A stretch of 64,000 bases of DNA. Source: Agapanthus africanus. Taxonomy: Eukaryota; Streptophyta; Magnoliopsida; Asparagales; Amaryllidaceae. A program made the translations under genes and the position numbers. The notes under the pieces were generated by a model. That model was not told the origin of the DNA. It ran no database searches and saw only the letters and a program-made list of their open reading frames with translations. Every line of letters begins with the position of its first letter. The first letter of the stretch is position 1. Location: positions 597,440,410 through 597,504,409 of the forward strand of contig CM057344.1 of the NCBI GenBank assembly GCA_030015575.1, written 5' to 3'. Positions 47,185 to 59,584 of the stretch are shown here, piece after piece.

Positions 47185-47519
47185 CCTGCAAAAAAAGGGA
47201 CAAAAGTCAACTGTCAGTACTATAATTTAATTTTAACGGTACTTTAAAATTTTTACCACACTGCAATGCAATGGAAAGGGGACCAAAGGGGGACCCACAA
47301 AATCTAGATGACAATTCATCAATTGATAATTAATAAAATAGCCTCATCATTGGATGAGACTGTTAATTAATAAGGAAATCCTCAAGAAAATTCTCATTGA
47401 ATGAGAGATCCCTCGGGAAAAGGAGAAAATCTCCCTTCGAGAGCAAAGCTCTATGACAGAGTGACACTTGTCAAACTCTGATCATGAAGGAATAAAATTC
47501 CTTAAAGATCCTGGCTCTG
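47185..47519. other. Spacer between antisense gene start and LTR 2, with possible purine tract
   Basis: GGAAAGGGGACCAAAGGGGGA at 47271-47291 is a polypurine-tract candidate. It lies 230 bp before the LTR start chosen here (47520), so either the LTR starts earlier (a TG at about 47306) or this tract is not the primer. The stretch after it is full of small hairpins (TCATCAATTGATAATT, GGAGAAAATCTCC, AAGGAATAAAATTCCTT) in the LTR style. The promoter of the antisense gene should also be here. Confidence 0.45.
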
Positions 47520-47594
47520 TGTTTCCCCCAATCAGAGCAAAGCTCTGTTTGAATTTCAAAATTCAAAAGTTGAAGCAACGCTTCAGACCCCTTG

Positions 47595-47900
47595 CGCTGC
47601 GCGCCACGTGTCAAAAGCAGACACGCCAGCGTCAGGAGCCCTGCGCCCTAGGCAGCGCACCCCCAATCAGAGCAAAGCTCTGTTTCAAAATTCAAATTTT
47701 AAAAATTGAAGCAACGCTTCAGATCCAGCGCTTTGCGCTGCACGCCACGTGTCAAACATAGACGCGCTAGCGCAGTTGCGCTGCGCTCTGAGCTGCACGC
47801 CACGTGTCAAACACAGACGCGCTAGCGCAGTTGCGCTGCGCTCTGCGCTGCGCGCCACGTGTCAAACACAGGTGCGCTAGCGCCAGTTGCGCCAGCGCTG
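47595..47900. repeat. G-box-bearing tandem repeat upstream of TATA in LTR 2
   Basis: About four units of roughly 50-55 bp with TTGCGCTGCGCTCTGCGCTG and CGCCACGTGTCAAACACAG. Each has one GCCACGTGTC. LTR 3 has related units at 60190-60540 and both LTRs have more GCCACGTGTC downstream of the promoter. Confidence 0.85.
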
Positions 47901-48130
47901 GAATTTAAAGAATTCCCCACCATTAGATCAAAAGATCTAATAATAATAATAAATTATTAATTAATCAGAATTAAAATTCTGTTCTAGAAAGATCTTTCCA
48001 ATCTTATTAAAATAAGAAGATTATTTTCTGTAAAACAGAAACCCTAAGATCATAGATCCAACGGTGGGGAAATATCCCCAAATCAATCAGAGAAAGATCT
48101 CTTCAACTAACTTAACAAATCAATTGGCCC

Positions 48131-48140
48131 TATATAAAGG
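48131..48140 (+). promoter_or_regulatory. TATA box of LTR 2
   Basis: TATATAAAGG followed by CCCCAAGACTTCAAGTCTCA, the same context as in LTRs 1 and 3. Confidence 0.78.
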
Positions 48141-48179
48141 CCCCAAGACTTCAAGTCTCAGCTAGAAAGAACCCTCTAC

Positions 48180-48560
48180 AAACTTTGAGAGAAGAACTCA
48201 AAGAGAAAGAAAGGCAAGCCTTTGAAGAAAGAAGATCATTTTCTTCATCTTTAAAGGTAAAGAATTATATTCTTGAAGAACAGAGATGAAATCATCCCAT
48301 TAAAAAAGAAGAATCATCTTCTAAAAAAATCAGAGATCTAAGAACAAGATCAAGATCTTCAATAGAAAAGAAAAAGATCAAAAGATCTAATCATAAAAAA
48401 AATAAAAGAAGTAATTTACTTCATTAACAGATCTTTTGATCTATAAAGGCAGAGCCTTTTGATGAGAACAAGAACTTTGGTTCTTGGATCTTGAGGCAAG
48501 GCCTCCTTTGAAGAACAATAAAACTTGTTCTTTGAACTTAATTTGATCAAAAATGCGCTT
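48180..48560. repeat. String of mini-hairpins in LTR 2
   Basis: Successive short inverted repeats such as GAATTATATTC, AAGATCAAGATCTT, GATCAAAAGATC, GAAGTAATTTACTTC, AGATCTTTTGATCT, AGGCAGAGCCT and AACAAGAACTTTGGTTCTT. They are mostly different words from those of LTR 1 but have the same design. Confidence 0.78.
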
Positions 48561-49249
48561 TGCGCTATTGGACAGTGCCTTGCACTTTTGAATTTGCGCC
48601 TTTGCGCTTATTGGACTGGCGCACAGCGCCAAAACACGCCACGTGTCAACCACAAAACCGTTTGCGCTTTGCGCTTCTAAAAATAGTGCACTGCGCTCTT
48701 GGACCGGCACACGCTAAGAGAACCCGGTTTTTATGCGTTAGCTATATGCGCCATAGTGCGCCACGTGTCACTCACTGGCGCACCCATAAATTGGCGCAGC
48801 GCACTTATAAAGCGCGGTGCGCTAACAGACTTGCACTTAGCGCTGAGCGTGACACGTGTCACCTTTGCATGCGCTAGCGCAATGTGCTCTTTGATTGGCG
48901 CAAAGCGCCTGACAAGCCACGTGGCGCACTATCAAACCACTATTTTGCCCCTGATAAATGCTATGCATTTAATTACATCCGATGTCAGAGCCCAATGCTA
49001 TGCATTATTAAAAGGACAGAGCCCAAATAAAGGCCTAACAGGCCAAACATGAATACAATGTTAAACATTTTTAACTGGACTTAGCCCAATTCTGGCCATA
49101 AGTCCTCAATATAAACTGAACTGAGCATAACTGCTCTTCCAATCAATTTACACCCGGTTCGAGGGTACATCTCTTTACACCTCTGACATCCGTCGTTGTA
49201 ATCCTTCAACGTCGTCAGAGAGGTGACGGGTCCCGACGACCACATATTG

Positions 49250-49680
49250 CTACCGGACTGTGGGGTCCTTAAACTCATAGACTATGACGTCCTTAACCTC
49301 GACCGTGATGTCTTAAAACTAATACCGGACTGTGGGGTCCTTAAACTCATGGACTACGACGTCCTTAACCTCGACCGTGATGTCTTAAAACTAATACCGG
49401 ACTGTGGGGTCCTTAAACTCACGGACTATGATGTCCTTAACCTCGACCGTGATGTCTTAAAACTAATATTGGACCGTGGAGTCCTTAAATCCACGGACTA
49501 TGATGTCCTTAATCTCGACCGTAATGTCTTAAAACTAACATCGGACAGTGAGGTCCTTAAACTCACGGACTATGATGTCCTTAACCTTGACCGCAATGTC
49601 TTAAAACTAACATTGGACCGTAATGTCCTTAAACTAATTATCGACCGCAATGTCACTAAACTAAACAATAGAGCCCAATT
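49250..49680. repeat. 66-bp array (three 22-bp motifs) in LTR 2
   Basis: About six units of TGTGGGGTCCTTAAACTCA, GGACTATGACGTCCTTAACC and TCGACCGTGATGTCTTAAAA. The period is a multiple of three, which leaves a 158-codon open frame (49223-49699) that I do not consider a gene. Confidence 0.93.
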
Positions 49681-50220
49681 GCTCTCTTGTCGGATCTAAA
49701 CGATCCCGTTAAGTTGATCTTAGTCTAAAATTAGACTAACGTGTCCTTAACAAACGTTTAAGTTGATCTTAGCCTCAAATAAGGCTAACGTATCCTTAAA
49801 CACAAACGCCCCAAACCCAAATCTAAGAAAGATACGGATTTGGACTAATCCACACCCTACGGGCGACAACATAACTTAGTCTCCGTATACAATCCACGGG
49901 CAACCAAACACAAAACAAACACCTACGACACGAAGTGACCATATGGAGAAGGAGAAAGTTGTTACCGCGATGCGGTAGCGTAATTAACTGCAGGGGATTG
50001 CGCTTGCAGGGAAGAGCGTCCCCACAATCAAAAACCCCTGGAACGAGGGGGAATCTGACGAAGTCTGCTACATCGGCCGCATCCGTTTAAACCTTCGATA
50101 CATGGTGCCATAAATCAGCTTGGCATCTTTGGAGAGGTGGACGGATAGCACCAATTAGTATCTGCCCCCAGATTCAGGCAAGACGTCCAGTCTTCCCGGC
50201 TTTCTGCGGTAAACATATTC

Positions 50221-50239
50221 TGGCACGCCCGGTGTGACC
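50221..50239 (+). other. Primer binding site of Tat copy 3
   Basis: TGGCACGCCCGGTGTGACC, five bases after LTR 2. Homologous to 20946 and 62701. Confidence 0.65.
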
Positions 50240-50366
50240 TTTTCCTCTTTCCACTCCACACTTCGTGTGTTGTGTTCGCGAACCAATCGCGGTTTGCTAA
50301 TGGTTGCCCTTAGGTTTCAAGGTACTAAGGTTTGGCGTTTTGCTTGGTGCAGTAAGCAAAGAATCA

Positions 50367-53300
50367 ATGGCATTCACCTGCTCAAAGTGTTCCACATGCA
50401 GCTGCAACTCGTGTCCTGCCTCAACTGGGGGCATAACCTACGGGCCTCAAGCGGCTTCCCTGTTCACGATGCCCGTGGAACAGGTTACTCAAGCCACCAC
50501 GGGGTTGTTTTTCGGGACCATGTTCCCACCAGCAAGCTTCACTGTTCCCGTGCTCGTACCAGAAGCTCTTAAGAAGTCGGTTTTCGATCGACTTACAGCT
50601 ACTGCGACCCCTCTCAGCGGGTCGTCCAGCTTCGGCTCCTCGGTCTTCTCCAGATTGGGCCAAAATTCCTGTGGGCCCACAATGAAGCCTGCAATCTCAG
50701 AGAAGGTTATTCCGAAGAGAGTAACCAACCCTGCTTCTGAAGTCATCAAGGCGGCTTCTCCTGCCAAGGGGTCGGTCTTTACAAGACTGACCGTCCCAAC
50801 TCCCGCTCCTGCTACTCAAAGGACCTCAGTCTTTAACAGGTTGACACTAGTAACGGCGCCTCACCTGAACAAGGGGCAAGACAAAGCTATCTTCGTCACC
50901 GAACCAACTCCATCAGTTCGACACGCTCGACGTCGCCACTGGCGCCTAGTGAGGAAGGCCGGAGGCAACTCCCCTTCTAGGCTAACTCCACCAGCCCCGA
51001 CGGCGGAAATTAATGCTGCTATTCCAACCGGGAACAGCTTTGAGCTGCTAAATAAGGTGCGTAGGAATTCTCCTACCGCCGTATTGAAAAGATCTCCTCC
51101 TCCGGTGGAGAATGTTGCGGAAACAAAGCCAGAACAGTCCCCTCAGCGGCTGTCCTCCAAGATCTACAAAGTCTGGCGGCAGGTCCGAAACTCAATGGTT
51201 GATCAAGACTACCCTCGCCGACAGAAAAGGGCGAAGGTTGAACAAGAAGAAAGCCATCTTGCCAAGCCACGGAAAGCTATTTGGGTGCCCACCGTGATGG
51301 CCCTCTCAACTTCGACCACTCATAAGAAGAGAAGGCCGGAGAAGATTCCCGTGCCTGCGACAAATGTCAAAGGCACTGAACCCAAACGCCCTAAGTCTGG
51401 GGGCATGGTGGTCCATACTATTTACATGGCATCCGGAAAAGAGGATATCCACGCTTCTACGGGCTACCGACCACTCACCCGATCCATCACAAGAGCCCAG
51501 AAACAGCAGCAGCAGAAGCTCCAGGAGATGCTGACTGCGATGGCCGCACTCACCGGGGCAAAAGAAAGTCCGGAGACGTCATCGGAACAACGTCGCAAAC
51601 ACGAGACTGATGCGGAGTTCCATCGGAGAATGCTCGAAAAGAAGGACAAGGAGGCTGCGGAACAAGCGGCCAATATAAAGCAAATGGCTCTTCTCTTCCA
51701 AGACATGGTCGGCATGATGATCCAGCCGGATCCCCCAGCCGAAGATCCTCCAGTAATAATTGAAGATGATAGAGGAGAAACATCGAATCCTCTGCCGGCT
51801 CTGTCAACAGCCAAAGAGGAAACAATCTCTAAAGCTGCCCTGGATAACTATATTGCTCAGCAAATAAGAGTTCATCAGGCAAATGAGGCAGCCAGCCAAG
51901 TTGTCAAAACAGGGCGACTGTATCCAAGCTGGTATGATCAGAAAGTACCCGCCGGGGTACACAATCCCGAAATTCCATGTCTACAAGGGGACAGGCAATC
52001 CCCATCAACATGTCGTCCAGTTCAGGGCTCTTTGTGGCAACACCGGCGGCGATGATAAGCTCTTGCTTCGCCAATTCATCGGCAGCTTATCGGAGACGGC
52101 GTTTGAGTGGTACTCCGAGCTTCCAAACGACTCCGTCAAAACTTTCGCAGAGATGAAGTTGCTATTCACCCAGCGATTCGCAAGCACCAGCGAACGCACC
52201 CCAATAACGGCATTGATCAATGCAAGGGTGAAGCCGGGCGAAACTTGGGTTCAATACGCAATCCGATGGCGGAACTTGTGGTCGAAGTGCGAACAGCGCA
52301 TCGAAGAAGCACCAGCGGTGGGCATGTTCGTGGGCACCCTAGACCCTCATGCAACTATTTCACAATTCATGATGTTCTTTAAACCGACTACGTTCCAGGC
52401 TTTAATCGATAAGCTAGCCCAGATGGATCAAATGGGTCACAGACCGTCTCCTCCGAAGCCAGAACCACGGAATGAAAAGGGTAAAGGGAAGGTGACCTTC
52501 GTTGCGAATACCCAACAGCAGCCCAGTGCTCCAAAACTAACAGATCAACTGGAAGAGAGACGGCGCTATTATAATGAGAAAATGAAGCGCCCTTACACAT
52601 TCCCACAGGACAAAACAAAGAGGCTGTTCGAGCTGGCTATGCGCAACAGGCTTATCAATTTACCGAATCCAAGGCGACCATCACAGCCCAGCGAAGTAAA
52701 CAATCCCAATTATTGCCCTTACCACCAAACGGTAAGCCATCCGATCGAGAATTGCTTCGTCTTTAAGGGATGGATCGAAGATCAGTACCTACAAGGCAAG
52801 TTTGCGCTGTCTGAAAAATGGAAAGTAACCCCACCACAACCACACACTCCTAAGAAGATGGACACACCGGGGGCAACGTGCTCTTTTGTCGAAGAAGCTC
52901 CGTGGGAGGTCGTGCTTTCACCCAAAACCAAAAGGATGCTGAATGATCTTCAGACATGCCCGGCGATCAGGTGGAAGAACCCGCTAGAACCCCAGATCAT
53001 CGAAGGGATGCTGAAGCCGTGCCCAACTCCAAAGATTGGTGGTGATGGTCCAAGCACTCACACCCAGCCGTCAAAATCTTCAAAAAAGAAGAAGAAGAAA
53101 TCCAAAAAGCCCGTGAAGCCTGGCGACAATCGTATGGACCTTCAGAAACAGATCGACATGCTGGAGGAGTATAATCAGAAGGCGCGGACTCCCATCACGC
53201 TCCAAGAGTTCCTCAGCCACGTCCTTGAAGACGGAGATGATGGAGAAGAATCGTCGGACGAATCTGAGGATTACGTAGCAAGTTGTCATATGATCTCTCA

Positions 53301-55446
53301 TTCATCGCTAGATAATGAAGATGCTCCTTGCACAAAGAAACTGAGGGCAGAGCCTGAACCGGAACTTCTGGGGCCGTCAGACGAAATAATTGATGCATTC
53401 CTGAACATGGCTCTTTTGAAAAGTAAAACTGATCGGGAGCGCGAGACGACCATATTTGAAAAAGCCCAACGCCGGCGACTAGACGAAAGAGTTGAGCCAC
53501 TCCCGCCAAATCAAGGAACATCCGTCGCGGATAAAAATAAGTTCAAGACGAGGAAAATGTTTGCTAAAGCCATATTAATGGGAATGAAGCTACCACCCTC
53601 CGAAGGAAACACTCCCGGTGAAGCAGAAAAACATCCTAGCTACTGTCTATATCACCAAAAGATGGCACACCCCACCGAGGAGTGCAATGCTTTTAAAAGA
53701 TGGTGGCGAGAATATGTTGCTCACCGGCAACATTTTAAGCGGATGAAACGCAAACTTCGCCGGGAGCAAAGAAGCGCGACTGAGGAGCATAAAAGAACTA
53801 CCGACTACTGTCACATGGTCGACGCTGGGAGATCACAGGTTCTCACCTTCGGAAGCGACTCTGACGAAGAGATGGCTCTTGGCCCTCTATTTAAGGAACC
53901 CATCCTGAGGAAAGAGGAAGAATCGAAGGCATGTGAAAATATTCAGCTACGCAACCGTACGCTTCCAGAAAAGAATCTCGGATCCACGAGTAGAAAAGAT
54001 AAGGGAAAAGAAAAAGTCTCCAAGGATATCTCCCTGGATGACCAAGTCATGAAAGAACTGATCGCCAAGGACCTGCCAAAGAAGAGTAAGATGGACTATA
54101 ACGTTCTGGCGCACTTGAGGAAGTTACCCTCGCAACTCAATATTCTCGACGCCCTTATACTATCCAAAGAAGCGAGAGATTCATTGATCAAGGCGCTACA
54201 AGAGCCAGAGCAATTCCAAGCTTTTCTCGCCGAAGAAAAGATGAAGGACGAGCTGGAGGAAGTACACACAGCCGATATCACCTTTGGCGATGAAGACCTC
54301 CTCCTTAGGACGTGTGAGCACAACCGTCCCCTCTATGTCTCAGGGTATTGCCACGATATAAAGATAGGCAAAATCCTGGTCGACAATGGGTCTTCCGTCA
54401 ATCTTCTCAACGTGCGAGTGTTAAAGGAAATCTGCATGAGCGTCCAGCATCTCGCTCGTGATAAAATCACCATCTCTGGTTTTGACTCCCAGTCATCGCG
54501 GACTCTCGGGTCTGTGATATTGATATTACGATTCGGACTACTTGTCACGGATATTAAATTTCATGTCATTGACGTCAAGACATGCTATAACGCTTTGCTC
54601 GGCCGGCCTTGGTTACAGGAGTACAATATCATCCCTTCTACACAACATCAGTGTATGAAATACTTTAAGGATGGTCTCGAGTATACCGTAACAGGAGAGC
54701 TGAACCCATTCTCCGTAAACGAAGTCCGCAAGTATGAAGATGCAAAATATTTCTTGCCAGATTTCGAGGACACGGAAAGATGTCGCAAACCGGAGAACAA
54801 AACCATCACCACCATTCTTGTCTTCGGGAGTGATACGGAGGAAGAGGAAAAGATGGTTTATTCAGGCCCACCCCAGTACAACAAGCCAGGACCGTCAGCT
54901 CCTATGTTGATCTTTGGCAGTGACTCGAAAGATGAGGTCCATGCTATATTCCCCGCTCGGCCTTCAATGCAAATATTCGCTGATGAAGAGCAAAGTTTGC
55001 AAGTTGCCATGGTTCCGCCCAAACATCATAAAGAACTAGACGTGCTTGACACCTACAGTGTGGAAGAGCTGCAGACGTTCTATGTCCCTTCCAGGCGAGA
55101 AGGCGAAAAGGCAATCCTATTCTACCGCTCCGGGGAAACTAAAGTGGAGAAAGAAATCTGGCATGGCGCGGATTCTACACTTGACAGGCTCCAGCCCATC
55201 CATCTGCTTAGATATTACACAAAAGGCTTGAAAAGGCTATTGAAGCGCCAAGGGATACCCTTTAAACATACCACTCGAAAAGCTAAGTTCTATGACAGGA
55301 TCTGGAACGTTCCCGGAACTCAGCGCAAGTTGCCCAACGGAAGAATGGAAGCGATCCCGCTTGGATATGTTCGGTCCAAGAAATGGGAGCTACTCCGCGA
55401 CTGCTATGTCGTACATGATTTTGTTGAAGAAGGAGATGCTCAATAG
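50367..55446 (+). pseudogene. Tat/Ogre-like gag and protease of copy 3
   Basis: The frame opens at 50304, but homology with copies 1 and 4 favours the ATG at 50367 (MAFTCSKCSTCSC). The N-terminal part has four SVFxRL motifs between about 50575 and 50850. A two-base deletion near 51942, judged against copy 1, shifts the frame inside the capsid region; the rest reads on to 55446. Domains: Retrotrans_gag about 51950-52400 (FEWYSELPND, FTQRFAS, VKPGETWVQYAIR), CCHC-like CPYHQTVSHPIENC at about 52714, lysine-rich linker at about 53080-53110, second CCHC-like CLYHQKMAHPTEEC at about 53643, and aspartic protease at about 54340-54630 with ILVDNGSSVNLL (active-site Asp) and LLGRPWL. The closing TAG at 55444 is in frame with the following pol, so gag-pro-pol was probably one reading frame. 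Confidence 0.92.
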
Positions 55447-58400
55447 GAGAATGCTAACCCTGAACCAGAAAGAGCCCCAGACGTGAAAGTGCCCAGTCCG
55501 TCGTTCTAAGAACAAATGGACAAGCTTATAAGGGAAGCTGGTCAAAAAGTTCGAGACGACCATAATCGCGAAATGGCCATCTACGAGAAAGCCAAGACGC
55601 GACGCCTTCTTCAACAGGCTACGAAAAATGAAAATGCCCCTCCCTGTCAACCTCTTGTACAAAAGGCCCGACGCAGAGGCAAAAACAAGTCAAAGAGCGG
55701 AAAAGGCGTTCAACAGCGACAAAGCGGGACCAAGAAGTCACGCGAGCGGGAATCGAGCGGTCCGGATTTGTCCCTTATGAAGAAGATGAGTCGAGCATAC
55801 TCTTTTCCTCAAGACAAGACAAAGAAGATACTTGAGCTTGCTATAAGACATCAAATGATTATCCACCCGGAGTCCAAGCACCCCGAGCAAGCAGGCGAAG
55901 TCTCTCACCCAAACTATTGCCCCTATCATAGGGCAATAGGACATCCCCTCGAAGACTGCTTCACCTTCAAGAACCGGGTCGAAGATCAGTATCAGCTCAG
56001 CAAGTTCGCTCTATCCGACAGTTGGAGGATAACTCCGCCGCAGAAGCATGAACCCAAATCCGCGAGAGTAGAATCAGATCAACATCGGTCTTGGAAGCGT
56101 TCTCGTACTTGTCGTATGATAACGATATCAAGAGAAGAACCCGAGAATATAGATGACCTCCCCTGGTGCTTCGAAAATAATGATGACGAGGTGATCTCAG
56201 AGTTTCCACCGGCGCCAAAAGAGCTAGAAGATGGAATACACACCACTGCAGATAACCTCAAGAAGATTGATTTGGGGACGGCAAATGACCCGCGACCTAC
56301 ATTCGTCAGTGAGCTGCTATCTGAAGAAAGGGTGGCCGCGTTAAAAGACGTGCTTATGCAGCATAGAGATTGCTTCGCATGGAACTATTCCGAAATGCCA
56401 GGATTAGATCCAGAGATTGCGGTCCACAAATTGGCGATATCCCCGGACGTCAAGCCAATCAAACAAGCACCGAGAAGAATGCGGCTCGAGCTTGAGATGA
56501 GTATCAACGCCGAGGTCAAGAAACTAATCGACTATGGCTTCATCCAAGAAGTTCAGTATCCTGACTGGATCGCCAACATATCCCGGTGATGAAGAAAAAT
56601 GGGACAGTGCGCATATGCGTGGACTTCCGGGATCTCAATAAAGCCTGCCCGAAGGACGATTTCCCAGTACCGGTCACTGAGCTGATGATAGATAACACGT
56701 CCACTCACGAAGTCTTCTCCTTCATGGACGGCTCATCAAGGTATAATCAGATAAAGATGCATCCCGAAGACCAGAAGCACACTGCTTTCCGGACCCCTTT
56801 GGGTATATTCTGCTACAAGGTGATGCCCTTCGGTCTAAAGAACGTCGGTGCCACCTATCAGAGGGCCATGACGAAGATCTTCGATGACCTCATACATGAA
56901 ATCGTCGAATGCTACATCGACGACCTCGTGGTGAAAAGCAAATCATACGAGGAACATCTCGAGCATCTGAAGATCGTATTTCAACGCCTTCGGCAATACA
57001 ACTTGAAGATGAACCCTCTCAAATGCGCATTCGGAGTTTCCTCGGGCAAATTCCTAGGATTCATTGTCCGACACTGAGGCATCGAGATAGATCCGTCAAA
57101 GATTAAAGCAATTATGGAGATGCCCCCGCCAAGGTCTTTCAAGCAATTGTGGTCTCTCCAAAGGAAGCTCGCGTATATCCGGCAATTTATAGCCAATCTC
57201 TCTGGCAAGTGCCGTCCGTACAGTCGCTTGATGAAGAAAGGGACCCCGTTCGTCTGGGATCACAAATGCCAAGGCGCACTGGACGAAATCAAGCAGTATC
57301 TGCAGAACCTGCCAGTGCTGGCCGCTCCGGTCAAGGGAAAGCCCCTTATTCTTTATACAACAGCCCTCGAAGGTTCCTTAGGCGCATTATGGACACAAGA
57401 GAACGACCAAGCGAAAGAAAGAGCTCTCTATTATTTGAGTGGAGTTCTACTGGGGGCAGAAAGCAATTACTCTCCCATCGAAAAACACTGCCTAGCATTG
57501 AACTTCGCGATAACGAAGCTCCGGCACTATGCATTGGCGCATGAAGTCTGCCTCATATCGAAGGTGGACCCTCTCAAATACTTGATGTCGAAGGCCATAT
57601 TGACAGGGCGGCTCGCTAAATGGGCCCTGCTCTTGATGGAGTTCTCAATAACTTATCAACCTCTTAAGGCAGTGAAAGGCCAGGCCATCGCCGACTTCCT
57701 CGCTGAACATCCGATACCGGCCGATTTCCCTTTGAATTGCGAACTGCCAGACGAACATGTGTTTGATGCGGTCGACGGTGGTGGTATCCGGTGGGAACTT
57801 TATTTTGATGGAGCGTCTTCTATGAAGAAGCGCAAACAGAGCACGCTTATAATCAAATCAGGGGTAGGCCTCATCTTTGTGACCCCACAAGGAGGGATAA
57901 TGCGCTTCTCTTTCTCTTTAACAGAGCCGAGGACAAACAATGAAGCCGAGTATGAAGCTTTGATAGCAGGTCTTGAGATCGCCATCGACATGGGAATTGA
58001 AAACCTCCTCATATACGGAGACTCCCAACTAGTCGTTAGTCAAGTAAATGGCAACTACCAGACGTGCAAACCAGAGTTGGTGAAATACGGCGAAAGGGTG
58101 CAGCAACTGTTGACCCAAATTCCTTCCTACACCCTCGAAAGCATACCGCATGCAGAAAATAGCAAAGCGGATGCACTAGCTAAGCTCGCTAAAGAACTGG
58201 CCGACGAGAACCTCGATGACGTGAGGATCGTTGTGCAAAGCCGTCGGGTTCTTACACCGGCAGAAATATCTCCGGAGTAGTCCGAAGAAAAGGGAGCGAC
58301 TGAGCAAATGGCTATGCAAATAAAAGACCAGGAAAAGACTGAGGATTGGAGTGATGTCTTTATAGACTACTTCAAATCCCGTCGAACGCCTGAAGATACG

Positions 58401-59584
58401 TCCTCACAACATCAGCTCATGAAGCGAGCCCTATTTTTCGCTTTCGTCAATGATACTCTGTACAAGAGGTCATTTGATTCTCTGTGGCTGAGATGCTTGG
58501 GACCTGAAGATGCGAAGAGAGTTGTTCAGGAAGTTCATGACGGACTCTGCGGTTCTCACCAACCCGGGCCGAAGATGAAGTTGAAGATTAAATGGATGGG
58601 CTACTATTGGCCCACGATGATCCAGGACTGCCTCGAGTATGCGAAGCAATGCCACTCGTGCCAGATTCATAGGGACTTTATCCACCAACATCCAAATCCA
58701 TTACATCCAACGGTGGCTAGCTGGCCATTCGAAATGTGGGGAACTGATATAATCGGCCACATCGAACCAGCATCGTCCAGAGGACACCGATTCATTTTGG
58801 CGACGACTGATTACTTCTCCAAATAGGCAGAAGCAGTACCGCTGAGGGAAGTGAAGACGGAGAATATCCTCCACTTCTTCAAGACGCACGTTATTTATCG
58901 GTTTGGAACTCTGCGACGGATCATCTTCGATAACGGGCCAGCCTACAGAAGCCACAAAATCAGCCGCTTCACACAATAGCACAACATAGAATGGAGATAC
59001 TCCTCAGTTTATAATCCCTGAGCCAACGGTCTGGCGGAGGCTTTCAATAATACCCTGACGAAGATCATAAAGAAGACGGTGTCCCGAAATAAGAAGGACT
59101 GGCACGAAGCTCTCTGGGCATATCGAACTACGTTCAAGACGGCCACGAACACAACGCCGTACGCGTTGGTATTTGGTACAGAAGCGGTACTCCCCCTCGA
59201 GATAAAGTTACCCTCTCTACGAGTGGCAGTTCATTACGAGCTAACAGACGAAGAGAATGCTCACCTTCGGCTCGAGGAGCTCGATGCCCTTGATGAAATC
59301 CGGCCATAGCGCAACAAAATCTGGAAGCATATAAAGCAAAGATGACGCGCTCATACGAAAGATTGACCAGGCCAAGGACATTCCGCCAGGGCGAACTCAT
59401 GCTGGTAGTCAAAAGACCCATGATCCCCAATCGTGCTAAACGAAGGAAATTCGAGCCGAACTATGAAGGCCCGTACATCATAGACAAGGTCTACCAGGGT
59501 GGAGCCTATCTACTCATGGACATGCATGGCGAAAGGCCCTTCAGGCCAATAAACGGTCGCTTCCTGAAGAAGTACTACGCTTGA
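55447..59584 (+). pseudogene. Tat/Ogre-like pol of copy 3 (RT, two RNase H, integrase)
   Basis: After stops at 55444 and 55507 the frame continues through a third CCHC-like CPYHRAIGHPLEDC (about 55918). RT spans about 56400-57070, including ICVDFRDLNKACPKD, MPFGLKN and CYIDDLVVKS (catalytic YIDD). The first RNase H (57330-57600) has LYTTALEGSLGALW where active enzymes have an Asp (xxTDAS). The second, archaeal-like RNase H (57790-58200) keeps LYFDGAS, NNEAEYEAL, YGDSQLV and ADALAKLA. Integrase has an HHCC finger (VHDGLCGSH...CHSC, about 58530-58660), core residues in MWGTDIIG, IIFDNGPAY and ANGLAEAFN, and a GPY/F-type end (YEGPYIIDKVYQGGAYLL). One-base frameshifts lie near 56581 and 59310; stops are at 57075, 58278, 58824, 58977 and 59019. 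Two RNase H domains mark the Tat clade. Confidence 0.95.

Larger units (their letters stand above)
47520..50215 (+). mobile_element. Tat/Ogre-like LTR 2, shared by copies 2 and 3
   Basis: From TGTTTCCCCCAATC to GTAAACA, 2696 bp, with a PBS five bases on. It contains GC-rich G-box repeats (GCGCCACGTGTCAAACA) before and after the promoter, the TATA box at 48131, mini-hairpins (48180-48560), a 66-bp array (49250-49680) and the conserved end block. It stands 3' of copy 2 and 5' of copy 3. Confidence 0.85.

Noticed and set aside
47271..47291. Purine tract as proof that LTR 2 starts at about 47292
   Set aside because: Two other copies (18326 and 33050) begin at TGTTTCC, matching 47520. The tract is recorded as a candidate only.
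49223..49699. 158-codon frame with 22-residue repeats (VLKLxDYDVLNLDRD)
   Set aside because: The 66-bp array period is a multiple of three, which keeps a frame open by chance; the array lies in the LTR and its homologue at 61852 has a different length.
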